This document shows, piece by piece, positions 50,175-59,341 of a stretch of 64,000 bases of DNA (within the stretch, counting starts at the first letter, position 1; each line of letters opens with the position of its first letter). This DNA comes from Pseudaestuariivita atlantica (GTDB taxonomy: Bacteria; Pseudomonadota; Alphaproteobacteria; Rhodobacterales; Rhodobacteraceae). The translations under genes were made by a program, and so were the position numbers. The stretch is taken from the NCBI RefSeq assembly GCF_001205715.1, contig NZ_AQQZ01000005.1:62001-126000 (forward strand), read 5' to 3'. Under the pieces are notes generated by a model. That model was not told the origin of the DNA, did not search any database, and saw nothing but the letters and a program-made list of their open reading frames with translations.

Positions 50175-50914
50175 CAGCCCCCGCGCGCAAACGCCTCCAG
50201 CCGCCGGGCAAATATGCCGACCGCCCAGTGCAGCAGCACCGTCAGCACCGCCAGCGTGATCAGCGCCGCGAACATCAGGTCGATCTTCGCTCGCCCGTTC
50301 GCCAGCAGCATCAAATATCCTAGGCCCTTCGACGCGCCCACCCACTCGCCGATCACCGCCCCGATGGGCGCATAGACCGCCGCCAGCCGAAGGCCCGTCC
50401 CCATCGACGGCAGTGCATGCGGCAAGCGCAGCACCCACAACTCTCGCCACTTGCCCGCGCCCATGACGCGGCCCAGATCGACGACCCCCGCAGGCGTCGC
50501 CCGCAGCCCGTCGAACACCGCCGCAGTCACCGGGAAATAGATGATCAGGATTGCCATCACGATCTTCGACGCGATCCCGTAGCCGAACCACAGCGTCAGG
50601 ATCGGGGCGAGGGCAAAGACCGGCACCGCCTGCGTGAAGACGAGGATCGGCAGCATCACCCGCTCCGCCGTCTTCGACATCATCAACTGCACCGCCGTGA
50701 CCAGCCCCAGCACCGTGCCCAGCACAAGGCCCAGCGCGACCTCCAGCGCGGTGACCCACGCGTTCTCGGCAATGATCTCGCGCGAGGACCACGCCGCCTG
50801 CGCAACGCGCCACGGCGAGGGCAGGATGTAATGCGGCGCACCCGTGATCCACACCAGCGCCTGCCAGATCGCCAGCCCCACGCCCAGCGCCAGAAGAAGG
50901 TCGAGCCGCCTCAT
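50174..50914 (-). CDS. thiX: Thiamine-precursor ABC transporter permease ThiX
   Basis: 246 residues from the ATG at 50914. Six hydrophobic segments and the EAA loop typical of ABC importers of the nitrate/taurine/HMP branch (VFDGLRATPAGVVDLGRVMGAG... LRLPHALPSMGTGLRLA) are seen. It overlaps the ATPase gene by four bases. It is the last gene of the thi operon that starts behind the TPP riboswitch; with ThiY and ThiZ it would import formylaminopyrimidine or another HMP precursor. Confidence 0.87.
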   Translation of the reverse strand: MRRLDLLLALGVGLAIWQALVWITGAPHYILPSPWRVAQAAWSSREIIAENAWVTALEVALGLVLGTVLGLVTAVQLMMSKTAERVMLPILVFTQAVPVFALAPILTLWFGYGIASKIVMAILIIYFPVTAAVFDGLRATPAGVVDLGRVMGAGKWRELWVLRLPHALPSMGTGLRLAAVYAPIGAVIGEWVGASKGLGYLMLLANGRAKIDLMFAALITLAVLTVLLHWAVGIFARRLEAFARGG

Positions 50915-51639
50915 GTCGCGATCGCCCGCAGATGCGCCAGCAGATCGGCCTGCGCGCGTTGGGTTTCCGCCGCCTGCACGTCGCGCACCGGATCGGCTTC
51001 GGGCACCGGCCAGCCAGAAAGCCCTGCCTGTGTCAGCACGTGCACGTGATGGCCCAGCCGGATCGCCTCTGCCGGGTCGTGGGTGACCAGCAGCACCGTC
51101 CGCCCCTTCAGCACATCCGCCGCCAGTTCCTGCATGTCCGCCCGTGTGCGCGCATCGAGGGCCGAGAACGGTTCGTCCAGCAGCACGACCGGGCGATCCT
51201 CCATCAGCGTCCGCGCCAGCGCCACACGCTGCCGCATGCCGCCCGAAAGGGCGCGCGGGGTCTTGTCGGCATGCTCCGACAGTCCGACCCGCGCGATCAG
51301 CGCGTCGACCTTCGCCGCGTCCACCGGCACACCCCGCAGGGACGCGCCCAGCCCGACATTCCCGCGCACATCGCGCCACGGCAGCAGCAAATCCTCCTGC
51401 GCCATGTACCCGCAGCGCCCCTCCAGCGCCTGCCCGTCACTCGCCGTGACCGACCCGTCAAAGGTGCCGCCCGTCTCCAGCCCGAGGATCAGCCGCAGGA
51501 TAGTGGACTTGCCCACGCCCGATGGGCCCAGCAGGCAGGTCCACTCGCCGGGCGCTATGCGCAGGTCCAGGTCGCGGAACAGGTCCCGCCCGTCCATGCG
51601 CAGCGTGCCGCGCACCTCTATGGCGGGCGGGGCCGTCAC
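50911..51639 (-). CDS. thiZ: Thiamine-precursor ABC transporter ATP-binding protein ThiZ
   Basis: 242 residues from a GTG at 51639, overlapping tenA (GTGA). Walker A is LLGPSGVGKSTILRL, the Q-loop YMAQEDLLLPWRD, the signature ALSGGMRQRVALAR, Walker B VVLLDEPFSALDA and the H-loop LLVTHDPAEA. It powers import through ThiX. Sequence resembles nitrate/taurine-type ATPases, but its place between tenA and thiX in a TPP-riboswitch operon gives the thiamine-precursor role. Confidence 0.87.
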   Translation of the reverse strand: MTAPPAIEVRGTLRMDGRDLFRDLDLRIAPGEWTCLLGPSGVGKSTILRLILGLETGGTFDGSVTASDGQALEGRCGYMAQEDLLLPWRDVRGNVGLGASLRGVPVDAAKVDALIARVGLSEHADKTPRALSGGMRQRVALARTLMEDRPVVLLDEPFSALDARTRADMQELAADVLKGRTVLLVTHDPAEAIRLGHHVHVLTQAGLSGWPVPEADPVRDVQAAETQRAQADLLAHLRAIAT

Positions 51640-52307
51640 GCCCCGCGCATCCCCATGTCCCAGAACCCGACCTCCAGCCGCGTCGCCATGTCGAACCGCG
51701 ATTGCAGAGCCACAACCCTCGGCGACACGCCCAAATCACCCACGCGCCGCGCCACGCTTGTGTCGATCATCACACCCACCGCGCGGCACACGTCCTGGTA
51801 TTCCTCCCCGGCATAGGTCTCGATCCACGCGGAGTACGGCCCGCCCGACCCGGCCAGCCGCGCGCCGATCTCGCCATAGCCCATGACGCAGGGCGCCAGC
51901 GCCGCCATCATGTCAAGGAAATCGCCCTGCACCCCCGCATCCATGACGAACCGGGTATAGGCGAGGTTCTCCACCTCCTCGACCGCGCCGAACAACTGGT
52001 CCTCGGTCAGCCCCTCGCCCGCACAGGTCTCCACGTGCAAGGCCATCTCGTGATTGACGAGCGCATCGACGGTGCCCGCACAAACCTTCATCTCGTCCAG
52101 CGTTTCCGACTTCACGACCGCCAGCGACCACGCGCGCGAGAAATGCACGAGGAACACGTAATCCTGCACGAGGTAGTGGAGGAACGCCGCGCGCGGCAGC
52201 GTTCCGTCCTTCAGACCCTCGACAAAGGCGTGGCGCGTATAGGCCGCCCAATGCGGGCAGGCCGCGCGCCACGCGCCGAAGGTCGCGCCATAGTCCGGCC
52301 CGCTCAT
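51636..52307 (-). CDS. tenA: Thiaminase II / aminopyrimidine aminohydrolase TenA
   Basis: 223 residues from the ATG at 52307. The TenA fold is shown by AFVEGLKDGTLPRAAFLHYLVQDY in pieces, LVNHEMALHVETC and LAPCVMGYGEIG, where the cysteine is the catalytic residue of the TenA_C class. YAGEEYQ is also conserved. TenA hydrolyses aminomethylpyrimidine, salvaged from degraded thiamine, to HMP. It sits between the binding protein and ATPase genes of the importer, the classic TenA-ThiXYZ salvage arrangement. Confidence 0.92.
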   Translation of the reverse strand: MSGPDYGATFGAWRAACPHWAAYTRHAFVEGLKDGTLPRAAFLHYLVQDYVFLVHFSRAWSLAVVKSETLDEMKVCAGTVDALVNHEMALHVETCAGEGLTEDQLFGAVEEVENLAYTRFVMDAGVQGDFLDMMAALAPCVMGYGEIGARLAGSGGPYSAWIETYAGEEYQDVCRAVGVMIDTSVARRVGDLGVSPRVVALQSRFDMATRLEVGFWDMGMRGA

Positions 52308-53239
52308 TCCGCCGTCAGGTCCACGGCGATCATGTCGACCGGGTTCTGCGACGGGATCAGCCCGGCCTCGGCCAGAAACGCCTCGAACGCCGCATACCGG
52401 CCCGCGCTGAACGCCGCCGGACGCAGGGCAAACCGCGGCAGCGTGTCGACCCAAGCCTTGGCGTTCAACTCGTCCTGCAACTCCTTCGACGTGCCGGAGA
52501 ACAGCTCCCACGACTTTTCCGGGTTGTTGACGATGTATTGCGTCGCCTTCTCCGTCGCGGCGAGGAAGCGGGTGATCTTGTCCACATCCATCCGCTCGGG
52601 GTTGGCGACATAGATCAGCTCGTCATAGGCCGGCAGGCCCTCTTCCTCGACATAGAAACAGCGCCCTTCGACGCCTTCGATCTCCATCTGGTTCAACTCG
52701 AAATTCCGGTAGGCTCCGATCACCGCGTCCACCTGCCCCGACATCAGCGAGGGCGAGAGGGAAAAGTTCACGTTGATCAGTTCCACGTCGTCCAGCGACA
52801 GACCATACTTGCGCAGGATCGCCGACAGCACCGCTTCCTCGACCCCACCGACCGAGAACCCGACCTTCTTGCCCTTCAGATCGCCCGGCGACTGTACCGG
52901 CCCGTCGGCCAGCGCCAGCAGGCAGTTGAGCGGCGTGGCGACCAGCGTACCCACCCGTTTCAGCGGCAGCCCTTCATGGATCTGCAAATGCAGCTGCGGC
53001 TGATAGCTGATCGCCAGATCGGCCCGGCCAGCCGCCACCAGCTTCGGCGGGTCCGACGGGTCCGCAGGCGCGATGACCTCGACGTCGAGGTTCACGTCCG
53101 CGAAATAGCCCAGCTCCTCGGCCACGAGGATCGGCCCGTGATCGGGGTTCACGAACCAGTCGAGCAGCAGAGTCATCTTGTCCTGCGCCAATGCGGGAAC
53201 GGCCATCAGTGCAAAGGCCGCGGCCAACAGGTGTTTCAT
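52304..53239 (-). CDS. thiY: Thiamine-precursor binding protein ThiY (NMT1/THI5-like)
   Basis: 311 residues. MKHLLAAAFALMAVPALAQ is a signal peptide cleaved after the ALA-Q site, giving a periplasmic protein. LLLDWFVNPDHGPILVAEELGY and DLAISYQPQLHLQ match the NMT1/THI5-like HMP-precursor-binding family. It overlaps tenA by four bases. It captures a formylated aminopyrimidine from thiamine breakdown in the periplasm. A 13-base gap separates it from thiF. Confidence 0.9.
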   Translation of the reverse strand: MKHLLAAAFALMAVPALAQDKMTLLLDWFVNPDHGPILVAEELGYFADVNLDVEVIAPADPSDPPKLVAAGRADLAISYQPQLHLQIHEGLPLKRVGTLVATPLNCLLALADGPVQSPGDLKGKKVGFSVGGVEEAVLSAILRKYGLSLDDVELINVNFSLSPSLMSGQVDAVIGAYRNFELNQMEIEGVEGRCFYVEEEGLPAYDELIYVANPERMDVDKITRFLAATEKATQYIVNNPEKSWELFSGTSKELQDELNAKAWVDTLPRFALRPAAFSAGRYAAFEAFLAEAGLIPSQNPVDMIAVDLTAE

Positions 53240-53252
53240 GTGGTTTTCTCCT

Positions 53253-54206
53253 TCAGGTGTCGCCCATGGCGATCAGTGCAATCTCTCCATCCCAGCGGGC
53301 CGCCAGATCGGTCGCCGCGCGCCATGCGCGCAGGCCGGTGCGGCACGCCAGAATGGCGCGTTCGGTGTCGGGTGTAGGCACCGCCTCGGGCGGGTGCCGG
53401 TGCGCGGACGGGTGGAACAGCGGCGCTTCCTCCGCGCCGCGCAGGTCCACCGCGAAATCCTCGGGCGTCACGTCCTCTGGCGCAATGAACCGCCACCCGG
53501 TCGCGGGTTCGGGGGCGGCGTCGAACCGGAAGCCTCCCATCCGGCAGGTCAGTCCATCCATCGTGACGACCTGCCCCAGCGGCGACGGCTCCAGCCCCAG
53601 CAGAACCCCCAGCGCCATCTGCGCCTGCGCCGCGCCCAGCATCCCTACCATCGGCCCCAACACACCCGCTGTATCGCAACTCGCAGCCTGCGCGGGCAGG
53701 TCGGGGAACACCGCGCGCAAGGACGGAGCGGTGCCGCAGAACCCGCCGCAATAACCGCTCATTCCAAGAACCGACGCGCTGACAAGCGGCGTCCCGGCCT
53801 CAAGACACGCATCCGACAGCGTATAGCTGACCGCGAACATGTCCGCGCAATCCAGAACGAGGGTCGCCGGGCCGACCAAGGCACTCGCATTCGCAGGCGT
53901 CAGCGCCTCGACCCGCCCCTCGACCGCAATCTCGCCATTCATCGCCCGCAGCACATCCCGCGCCACGCGGGCCTTCGGCTGGTCCACATCCACCTCGCGG
54001 AACAGCGTCTGCCGGTGCAGGTTGCTTTCCGACACGCGGTCGGGATCGAGGATCGTGATCCGCCCCAAGCCCGCCCCCGCAAGGTACGGCAACGCCGCGC
54101 ATCCCAGCCCGCCTGCGCCGACCACCAGCACATGCGCACCGGCCAGCCGCGCCTGACCCTCCGCGCCGACTTCGGGCAACAGCATCTGGCGGGCATACCG
54201 GCTCAT
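53253..54206 (-). CDS. thiF: Sulfur-carrier adenylyltransferase ThiF/MoeB-type
   Basis: 317 residues from the ATG at 54206 (an upstream ATG at 54224 is possible but overlaps thiE more). YARQMLLPEVGAEGQARL and VVGAGGLGCAALPYLAGAG give the E1-like ATP-binding motif; DPDRVSESNLHRQTLFRE is characteristic. The C-terminal third extends beyond E. coli ThiF and carries few cysteines. It adenylates the C-terminal glycine of ThiS so that sulfur can be loaded. It overlaps thiE by four bases. Confidence 0.9.
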   Translation of the reverse strand: MSRYARQMLLPEVGAEGQARLAGAHVLVVGAGGLGCAALPYLAGAGLGRITILDPDRVSESNLHRQTLFREVDVDQPKARVARDVLRAMNGEIAVEGRVEALTPANASALVGPATLVLDCADMFAVSYTLSDACLEAGTPLVSASVLGMSGYCGGFCGTAPSLRAVFPDLPAQAASCDTAGVLGPMVGMLGAAQAQMALGVLLGLEPSPLGQVVTMDGLTCRMGGFRFDAAPEPATGWRFIAPEDVTPEDFAVDLRGAEEAPLFHPSAHRHPPEAVPTPDTERAILACRTGLRAWRAATDLAARWDGEIALIAMGDT

Positions 54207-54799
54207 CCACAGGCCTCCAGCCACGCCCGCACCCGCGCCTCGGGGTCCTCGTTCAACGTGATGTCTGTCACGGCCGACACGATATCCGCCCCGGCCACGA
54301 ACGCGCCCTGCGCCCGCTCGACCGACATGCCGCCGATGGCGACCAAGGGCACGTCACCCACCCGCGCCTTCCACTCGGTCACGCGGCCCAGCCCCTGCTG
54401 GTGCCACTTCATCTTCTTCAGGATCGTCGGATAAACCGGGCCCAGCGCGACGTAGCGCGGATCATGTGACAATGCGCGGTCCAGTTCGGCACCATCATGC
54501 GTCGAAAGGCCCAACCGGCACCCCGCGCGGCGGATCGCGGGGAGGTCCGCCTCGTCCAGATCCTCCTGTCCCAGATGCACGAAATCACACCCCAGATCGA
54601 GCGCCATCTGCCAGTGATCGTTCACCACCAATTGCGCTCCCGCTTCGCGGCACAGATCGCGCGCGCGGATGATCTCGGCGCGCAAGACGTCATCGGGCTG
54701 GTCCTTCACGCGCAACTGCACCAGCTTCACGCCCAAGGGCAGCATCCGCGCGATCCAGTCCGCGCTGTCGAAGATCGGGTAGAACCGAGCCAAACTCAT
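54203..54799 (-). CDS. thiE: Thiamine-phosphate synthase ThiE
   Basis: 198 residues. [33 protein letters not shown] and VALGPVYPT are the pyrophosphate- and substrate-binding motifs of Thi[10 protein letters not shown] follows. It joins HMP-pyrophosphate and thiazole phosphate to thiamine phosphate. It begins inside the end of thiG (overlap four bases). It is slightly shorter than the standard 210 residues, with the N-terminus starting right at the first beta strand (RFYPIFDS). Confidence 0.92.
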   Translation of the reverse strand: MSLARFYPIFDSADWIARMLPLGVKLVQLRVKDQPDDVLRAEIIRARDLCREAGAQLVVNDHWQMALDLGCDFVHLGQEDLDEADLPAIRRAGCRLGLSTHDGAELDRALSHDPRYVALGPVYPTILKKMKWHQQGLGRVTEWKARVGDVPLVAIGGMSVERAQGAFVAGADIVSAVTDITLNEDPEARVRAWLEACG

Positions 54800-55560
54800 T
54801 CGAGGAACGCCTTCCCGATCACCGGGGTCGAGGGCGCGGCCATGTCGCGCGGCTCCATCGGGTCGGCGTCGAATGCCAGCCGCCCAGCCTCCAGCGCCCG
54901 CGCGAACCCCTCGGCCATCATCGCCGGATCCCCCGCCTTGGCGACGGCGGTGTTCAGCAAGATCGCGTCGTATCCCAGCTCCATCGCCTGCGCCGCTTGT
55001 GACGGCAAGCCGAGGCCCGCATCGATCACGAGCGGCACGTCCGGGAAATGCGCCCGCATCGCGCGCAAGCCAAATAGGTTGTTCAGCCCCAGCCCCGACC
55101 CGATGGGCGCGCCCCACGGCATCAGCACCTTGCAGCCCGCATCCAGCAGCTTGCCCGCGACGACCAGATCCTCGGTCGTGTAGGGAAAGACCTCGAACCC
55201 GTCCTCGGACAGCACCCGCGCCGCCTCGACCAGACCAAAGACGTCGGGTTGCAGCGTGTCCTCCTCCCCGATCACCTCCAGCTTGATCCATTTCGTGCCG
55301 AACACCTCCCGCGCCATGTGCGCCGTCGTCACCGCCTCCCTGACCGTGTGGCACCCCGCCGTGTTCGGCAGGACGTGCACACCCAACTCCTTGATGAGAG
55401 ACCAGAAATCCTGCCCTCCCCCCTGCTCGCGCCGCAGCGACACCGTCGCCACCGACGCACGGGAGCAGCGGAACGCCTCGGCCAGAACCGCGGGCGACGG
55501 ATACTGCGCCGTGCCCAGCATCAGGGGCGTGTCCAGCGTCACTCCATAGAAATCCCGCAT
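54796..55560 (-). CDS. thiG: Thiazole synthase ThiG
   Basis: 254 residues. [17 protein letters not shown] near the start, [10 protein letters not shown] with the Schiff-base lysine, [14 protein letters not shown] and [10 protein letters not shown]-type segments identify ThiG, a TIM barrel that builds thiazole phosphate from DXP, dehydroglycine and ThiS-thiocarboxylate. The GTAQYPSP form is common in alphaproteobacteria. It starts three bases after the thiS stop and overlaps thiE. Confidence 0.93.
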   Translation of the reverse strand: MRDFYGVTLDTPLMLGTAQYPSPAVLAEAFRCSRASVATVSLRREQGGGQDFWSLIKELGVHVLPNTAGCHTVREAVTTAHMAREVFGTKWIKLEVIGEEDTLQPDVFGLVEAARVLSEDGFEVFPYTTEDLVVAGKLLDAGCKVLMPWGAPIGSGLGLNNLFGLRAMRAHFPDVPLVIDAGLGLPSQAAQAMELGYDAILLNTAVAKAGDPAMMAEGFARALEAGRLAFDADPMEPRDMAAPSTPVIGKAFLE

Positions 55561-55563
55561 CCC

Positions 55564-55761
55564 TCAGCCTCCCTGCATCGGTGCCAGCACCTCGATGCGG
55601 TCACCGTCTTTCAACGCGGTCCCGGCCCGCAGGCCCACGGGCACGAAATCCCCGTTCACCGCCGTGGCGACGACCTTGCCGCCGAATCCCCGACTTTCCA
55701 GAAGATCGGCCAGCGTTGCCGCATCCGTTTCGACCCGTTCGCCGTTAAGCTCGACGTGCAT
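55564..55761 (-). CDS. thiS: Sulfur-carrier protein ThiS
   Basis: 65 residues with a beta-grasp layout and the essential C-terminal Gly-Gly (PMQGG). VATAVNGDFVPVGLRAGTAL is the conserved centre. It carries sulfur as a thiocarboxylate for thiazole formation. The gene overlaps thiO by 17 bases and is followed three bases later by thiG, as in many operons of this type. Confidence 0.93.
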   Translation of the reverse strand: MHVELNGERVETDAATLADLLESRGFGGKVVATAVNGDFVPVGLRAGTALKDGDRIEVLAPMQGG

Positions 55762-56719
55762 CGCGCGCCTCCATCACCATGTCGGCCACCCGTTCCCCCA
55801 GCCACGGCCCCAACAGGAATCCGTGCCGGAAAAGACCATTCGCGCGGATCACAGCCCCGTCGCGCACCACGCGCGGCAGGTTGTCGGGGAAGGCCGGGCG
55901 GCTGTCGACGCCGATCTCCACCACCTCGGCCTCGCCGAAGGCCGGGTTCAGAGCATAGGCAGCGTTCAAAAGTTCCATCATCGACCGCGCCGTGATCCGG
56001 TCACCCACCGCCTCGATCTGCGTCGCGCCCAGCATGAAGATGCCACCACCGCGCGGCACGATGTAAAACGGCATCCGTGGGTGCAGCAGACGCACCGGGC
56101 GCGACAGCGACACCTCCGGGCAGGAGAGCACCAGCATCTCCCCCTTCACCCCGCGCAGGTCATCCAGTACATCACGGGCGGAAAAACCGCGCGTGTCGAC
56201 CACCGTGCCGGGCAGCGACGCCGGTTCCACCTCGCCCACGCGGAACCGCACACCATCGGCCTGCAAGGCAGCGCGCAGCCCGGCCATCGCCGCGCGGGGC
56301 GTCAGATGCGCCTCGGCCTCGAAAAACAGCCCCTGCGACACGCGCCCCTCAAGGTCCGGCTCCAACTCTGCGATCCCCGCCGCACCAACCGTCCGATACC
56401 CCTCGGTCCGCTTGGCAAAGCGCGCCAGGTCCGCCCGGTCACGCGTCAGCGACACCACGAGAGACCCGTTCCGCGTCACCTCGGCTCCCGCCCGCTCCCA
56501 CCAGTCGGCAGCGGACTGGCCCCAGGCCACCACCTCCGGCTCCGCGCTTTCCGCCTCGCAATAGGGCGCCAGCATGCCGCCCGCCCACCACGAGCAATGA
56601 TGCGGGCCGGGGGCGGCCTCGCGGTCCCACACAACCACCTCCGCCCCGCGCCACGCCAGGGCGCGCGCGGCGCACAGGCCCGCGACCCCGGCCCCGACGA
56701 TTGTGACCTGCGCGCTCAC
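55745..56719 (-). CDS. thiO: Glycine oxidase ThiO
   Basis: 324 residues from a GTG at 56719 that overlaps thiD (GTGA). TIVGAGVAGLCAARALAWRG is the FAD Rossmann motif; the middle contains RPVRLLHPRMPFYIVPRG and the end VIRANGLFRHGFLLGPWLGE, typical of ThiO. It oxidises glycine to dehydroglycine for thiazole assembly (the oxygen-dependent alternative to ThiH). No thiH is present, which agrees. It is followed by thiS, overlapping by 17 bases. Confidence 0.92.
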   Translation of the reverse strand: MSAQVTIVGAGVAGLCAARALAWRGAEVVVWDREAAPGPHHCSWWAGGMLAPYCEAESAEPEVVAWGQSAADWWERAGAEVTRNGSLVVSLTRDRADLARFAKRTEGYRTVGAAGIAELEPDLEGRVSQGLFFEAEAHLTPRAAMAGLRAALQADGVRFRVGEVEPASLPGTVVDTRGFSARDVLDDLRGVKGEMLVLSCPEVSLSRPVRLLHPRMPFYIVPRGGGIFMLGATQIEAVGDRITARSMMELLNAAYALNPAFGEAEVVEIGVDSRPAFPDNLPRVVRDGAVIRANGLFRHGFLLGPWLGERVADMVMEARDARRA

Positions 56720-57504
56720 GCCCACAACTCGTGGAAATGGTGCACCGGCCCGTGCCCGTGACCCACGCGCAACCCATCCGCCGCACGGATCGCCCCGTGC
56801 AGCCAGCCATGCGCCGCCTCGACCGCGCCCGCCATGTCCTGCCCCTTGGCACACTCCGCCGCGATGGCTGAGGAATAGGAACATCCCGTCCCATGCGTGT
56901 TCCGCGTGTCGATCCGGGGGGCCGCAAAGCGACGCGGGCCATCAGGCCCGAGGAGCACATCCTCGCAGACATCACCCTCCCCATGTCCACCCTTGATCAG
57001 CACCGCCTTCGGCCCCAGCGCCAGCAGGCGCTCGCCGGTATCGCCGGTCACCTCCGCATCGCCCAACAAACGCGCGGCTTCCGGCAGGTTCGGCGTGATC
57101 AGGTCGGCGCGAGGCACCATCCGTTCGACCAGCGCCGCGACCGCCTCGTCCTGCAACAGCGCATCGCCCGATTTCGCGATCATCACCGGGTCCAGCACCA
57201 CGGTCCCGCCGAACCCCTCCAGCCCCCGCGCCACCACGTCCACCAGTTCGGGCGAAAACAGCATCCCGATCTTCACCGCCGCCACGTCGAGGTCGGACAG
57301 GACCGCGTCGATCTGCGCCGCCACCACGTCCACCGGCACCGCGTGCACCGCGGTGACGGCCTGCGTGTTCTGCGCCGTGATCGCCGTGATGACCGACGCG
57401 CCGTACACCCCACGGGCCGAGAACGCCTTGAGATCCGCCTGGATACCAGCACCTCCGCCCGAATCCGAGCCAGCGATGGTCAGTGCGATGGGGGGATGCG
57501 CCAT
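56716..57504 (-). CDS. thiD: HMP / HMP-phosphate kinase ThiD
   Basis: 262 residues. TIAGSDSGGGAGIQADLKAF (substrate and phosphate loop) and GTGCSYSSAIAAECAKG (anion hole with the catalytic cysteine) are the family signatures. It phosphorylates HMP twice to HMP-pyrophosphate. It is the first gene after the TPP riboswitch and so the first of the thi operon. Since thiC is absent from the operon, its HMP may come from salvage by TenA/ThiXYZ or from a thiC elsewhere. Confidence 0.93.
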   Translation of the reverse strand: MAHPPIALTIAGSDSGGGAGIQADLKAFSARGVYGASVITAITAQNTQAVTAVHAVPVDVVAAQIDAVLSDLDVAAVKIGMLFSPELVDVVARGLEGFGGTVVLDPVMIAKSGDALLQDEAVAALVERMVPRADLITPNLPEAARLLGDAEVTGDTGERLLALGPKAVLIKGGHGEGDVCEDVLLGPDGPRRFAAPRIDTRNTHGTGCSYSSAIAAECAKGQDMAGAVEAAHGWLHGAIRAADGLRVGHGHGPVHHFHELWA

Positions 57505-57562
57505 GCCCCGCCTCCTTTGGTCTTGGGCATGGACGAGGAGCGGGCGGCGGTCTGGCCGGTCA

Positions 57563-57642
57563 TCCGTTCCCTACGCCGGTATTGCCCGGATCAGGTTCGA
57601 CGGGTCAGCACGAGCACTTCTCAGCCTAATTTTTAGGCACCC
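57563..57642 (-). promoter_or_regulatory. TPP riboswitch (THI element)
   Basis: Read on the minus strand the segment has the conserved order of a TPP aptamer: GGGGTGCC (57642-57635), CTGAGA, GACCC, GAACCTGATCCGG, a short loop, CCGG and TAGGGA. It ends about 58 bases before the thiD start, leaving room for an expression platform. Thiamine pyrophosphate binding would turn the thi operon down. The run TAAAAATTAGG beside GGTGCC forms the variable P3-side helix. Confidence 0.95.
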
Positions 57643-57731
57643 CGACGGATATTCCCGAAATTAGGCCAGAACCCGCCGAAGGACAAGCATGCCCCTTGGA
57701 CGATAGCGCAGGACTTGGCACTCTCCCGGCC

Positions 57732-58349
57732 ATGCGGCCGCTTACCCAGGATCCCCACGGCAGTTCAGCCTTCTCAGACCGCGTGCTGGAAAGCGCGATC
57801 GGTCGGCAGGTGCGTGCCTTCCGCCACCACAAGGGGCTGACCGTCGCCCAGCTTTCGGCCGAGGCCAACCTGTCCCCCGGCATGCTGTCCAAGATCGAGA
57901 ACGGCGCCACCTCCCCGTCGCTCACCTCGCTCCTCAGCCTGTCGCGCGCGCTGTCGGTGCCCATGACCGCCCTCTTCCGCGGGTTCGAGGAAGAGCGCGC
58001 CGTCTGCCACGTCAAGGCAGGCGACGGGGCCGAGGCAGAGCGCGCCGGCACCCGCGCCGGGCACCAGTATTCCCTGCTGGGCCACCTGCCGTCGACCAGC
58101 GCGGGCGTCGTGGTCGAACCCTACCTCATCACCCTGTCGACCGAGGCGGACGTGTTCCCCACCTTCCAGCATGACGGGATGGAGTTCCTCTACATGCTCG
58201 CGGGCGTCGTCGATTACCGCCACGGGACCAAGATCTTCCGGCTGGAACCGGGCGATTCGCTGTTCTTCGACGCCGATGCGCCGCACGGCCCCGAGGGGTT
58301 GATCGACCTGCCCGCCCGCTATCTGTCGATCATCTGCTACCCGCAGTGA
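57732..58349 (+). CDS. XRE-family regulator with cupin domain
   Basis: 205 residues from the ATG at 57732; earlier starts in frame are possible and no strong ribosome site was seen. The helix-turn-helix lies at about 20-75 (IGRQVRAFRHHKGLTVAQLS, AEANLSPGMLSKIENGATSP). The rest is a cupin (FPTFQHDGMEFLYMLAGVVDY, LEPGDSLFFDADAPHGPE) for a small ligand. Regulators of this form control glx/glnT and other nitrogen or amine genes. It is oriented toward the glutamate-synthase-like genes, 98 bases before the first, so it probably regulates them. Confidence 0.88.
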   Translation: MRPLTQDPHGSSAFSDRVLESAIGRQVRAFRHHKGLTVAQLSAEANLSPGMLSKIENGATSPSLTSLLSLSRALSVPMTALFRGFEEERAVCHVKAGDGAEAERAGTRAGHQYSLLGHLPSTSAGVVVEPYLITLSTEADVFPTFQHDGMEFLYMLAGVVDYRHGTKIFRLEPGDSLFFDADAPHGPEGLIDLPARYLSIICYPQ

Positions 58350-58422
58350 ACTCGGCACAGCCATTGTTCCCGTGATGAATTTTACTTGCCCCACTTGAAT
58401 GTAGGTGCAACGCCGATAGGCT

Positions 58423-58448
58423 TGATGCATCTTCGAAGAGGTGCATCA
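58423..58448 (+). promoter_or_regulatory. Hairpin around the glxB ribosome site
   Basis: TGATGCA (58423-58429) and TGCATCA (58442-58448) form a 7-bp stem whose loop contains CTTCGAAG and the GAGG ribosome site (58438-58441); the right arm reaches the first base of the start codon. Such a stem would hide the start and could tune translation of the first amidotransferase gene. Confidence 0.5.
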
Positions 58449-59341
58449 TGTGCGGCATTGTCGGACTGTTCCTGAAAGACCCATCGCTTGGCCCCGATCT
58501 TGGGCGGCACCTGACCGACATGCTGGTCACGATGTCGGATCGCGGGCCGGACAGCGCGGGGATCGCGGTCTATCGCGGCGGTGACGATGGCCGGGTCAAG
58601 ATCACCGTGCAGGCCGCCGACCCGGACGCGGCCTTTGCCGGGCTAGACGCCGCGCTGTCCACTGAAACCGGCCACCCGGTGCAGGCAACCCGCACCGACA
58701 CGCACCTGATCCTGTCGGTCCCGGCGGACGGGTCGGATGCCCTCCGCGCCGCAATCCGCGCCCGGCCCGACCTGCGGCTGATGTCGCGGGGTGACGCCAT
58801 TGAAATCTACAAGGAAGTCGGCCAGCCCCGCAGCGTCGCCGACCGGTTCGACCTGCCCCGCCTCGCCGGCACCCACGGCATTGGCCATACCCGCATGGCC
58901 ACCGAAAGCGCCGTCACGACGCTCGGCGCGCACCCGTTCTCCACCGGCGCGGACCAGTGCCTCGTCCACAACGGGTCCCTGTCGAACCACAACGACCTGC
59001 GCCGCCGCCTTGCACGGCAGGGGGTCGAGGTCGAAACCGAAAACGACACCGAAGTCGCCGCCGCCTACCTCACCCACCGGATGAACGAAGGGGCCTCGCT
59101 GGGTGAGGCGCTGGAGGCCGGCATCCGCGATCTCGACGGCTTCTACACCTTCGTCGTCGGCACCAAGACCGGCTTTGGCGTCTTGCGCGACCCCATCGCC
59201 TGCAAACCCGCCGTGCTGGCAGAAACCGATCAGTACGTGGCCTTCGGCAGCGAATACCGCGCGCTCGTCTCCCTGCCGGGGATCGAGGCCGCCAGGGTCT
59301 GGGAACCTGAACCCGCCACCGTCTATTTCTGGGAACACTGA
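58448..59341 (+). CDS. glxB: Class II glutamine amidotransferase (GlxB / MgsA-type)
   Basis: 297 residues. MCGIVGLFLKD places the nucleophile Cys2 of the Ntn amidotransferases; TMSDRGPDSAGIAVY and GIGHTRMATES follow the family. It corresponds to the amidotransferase part of glutamate synthase, encoded separately. The next two genes give the GXGXG and FMN domains, so the three form a split glutamate-synthase-like enzyme. In methylotrophs the same arrangement (MgsABC) makes N-methylglutamate. Whether this one makes glutamate or N-methylglutamate is not decided by the sequence. The stop overlaps the next start (TGATG). Confidence 0.87.
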   Translation: MCGIVGLFLKDPSLGPDLGRHLTDMLVTMSDRGPDSAGIAVYRGGDDGRVKITVQAADPDAAFAGLDAALSTETGHPVQATRTDTHLILSVPADGSDALRAAIRARPDLRLMSRGDAIEIYKEVGQPRSVADRFDLPRLAGTHGIGHTRMATESAVTTLGAHPFSTGADQCLVHNGSLSNHNDLRRRLARQGVEVETENDTEVAAAYLTHRMNEGASLGEALEAGIRDLDGFYTFVVGTKTGFGVLRDPIACKPAVLAETDQYVAFGSEYRALVSLPGIEAARVWEPEPATVYFWEH

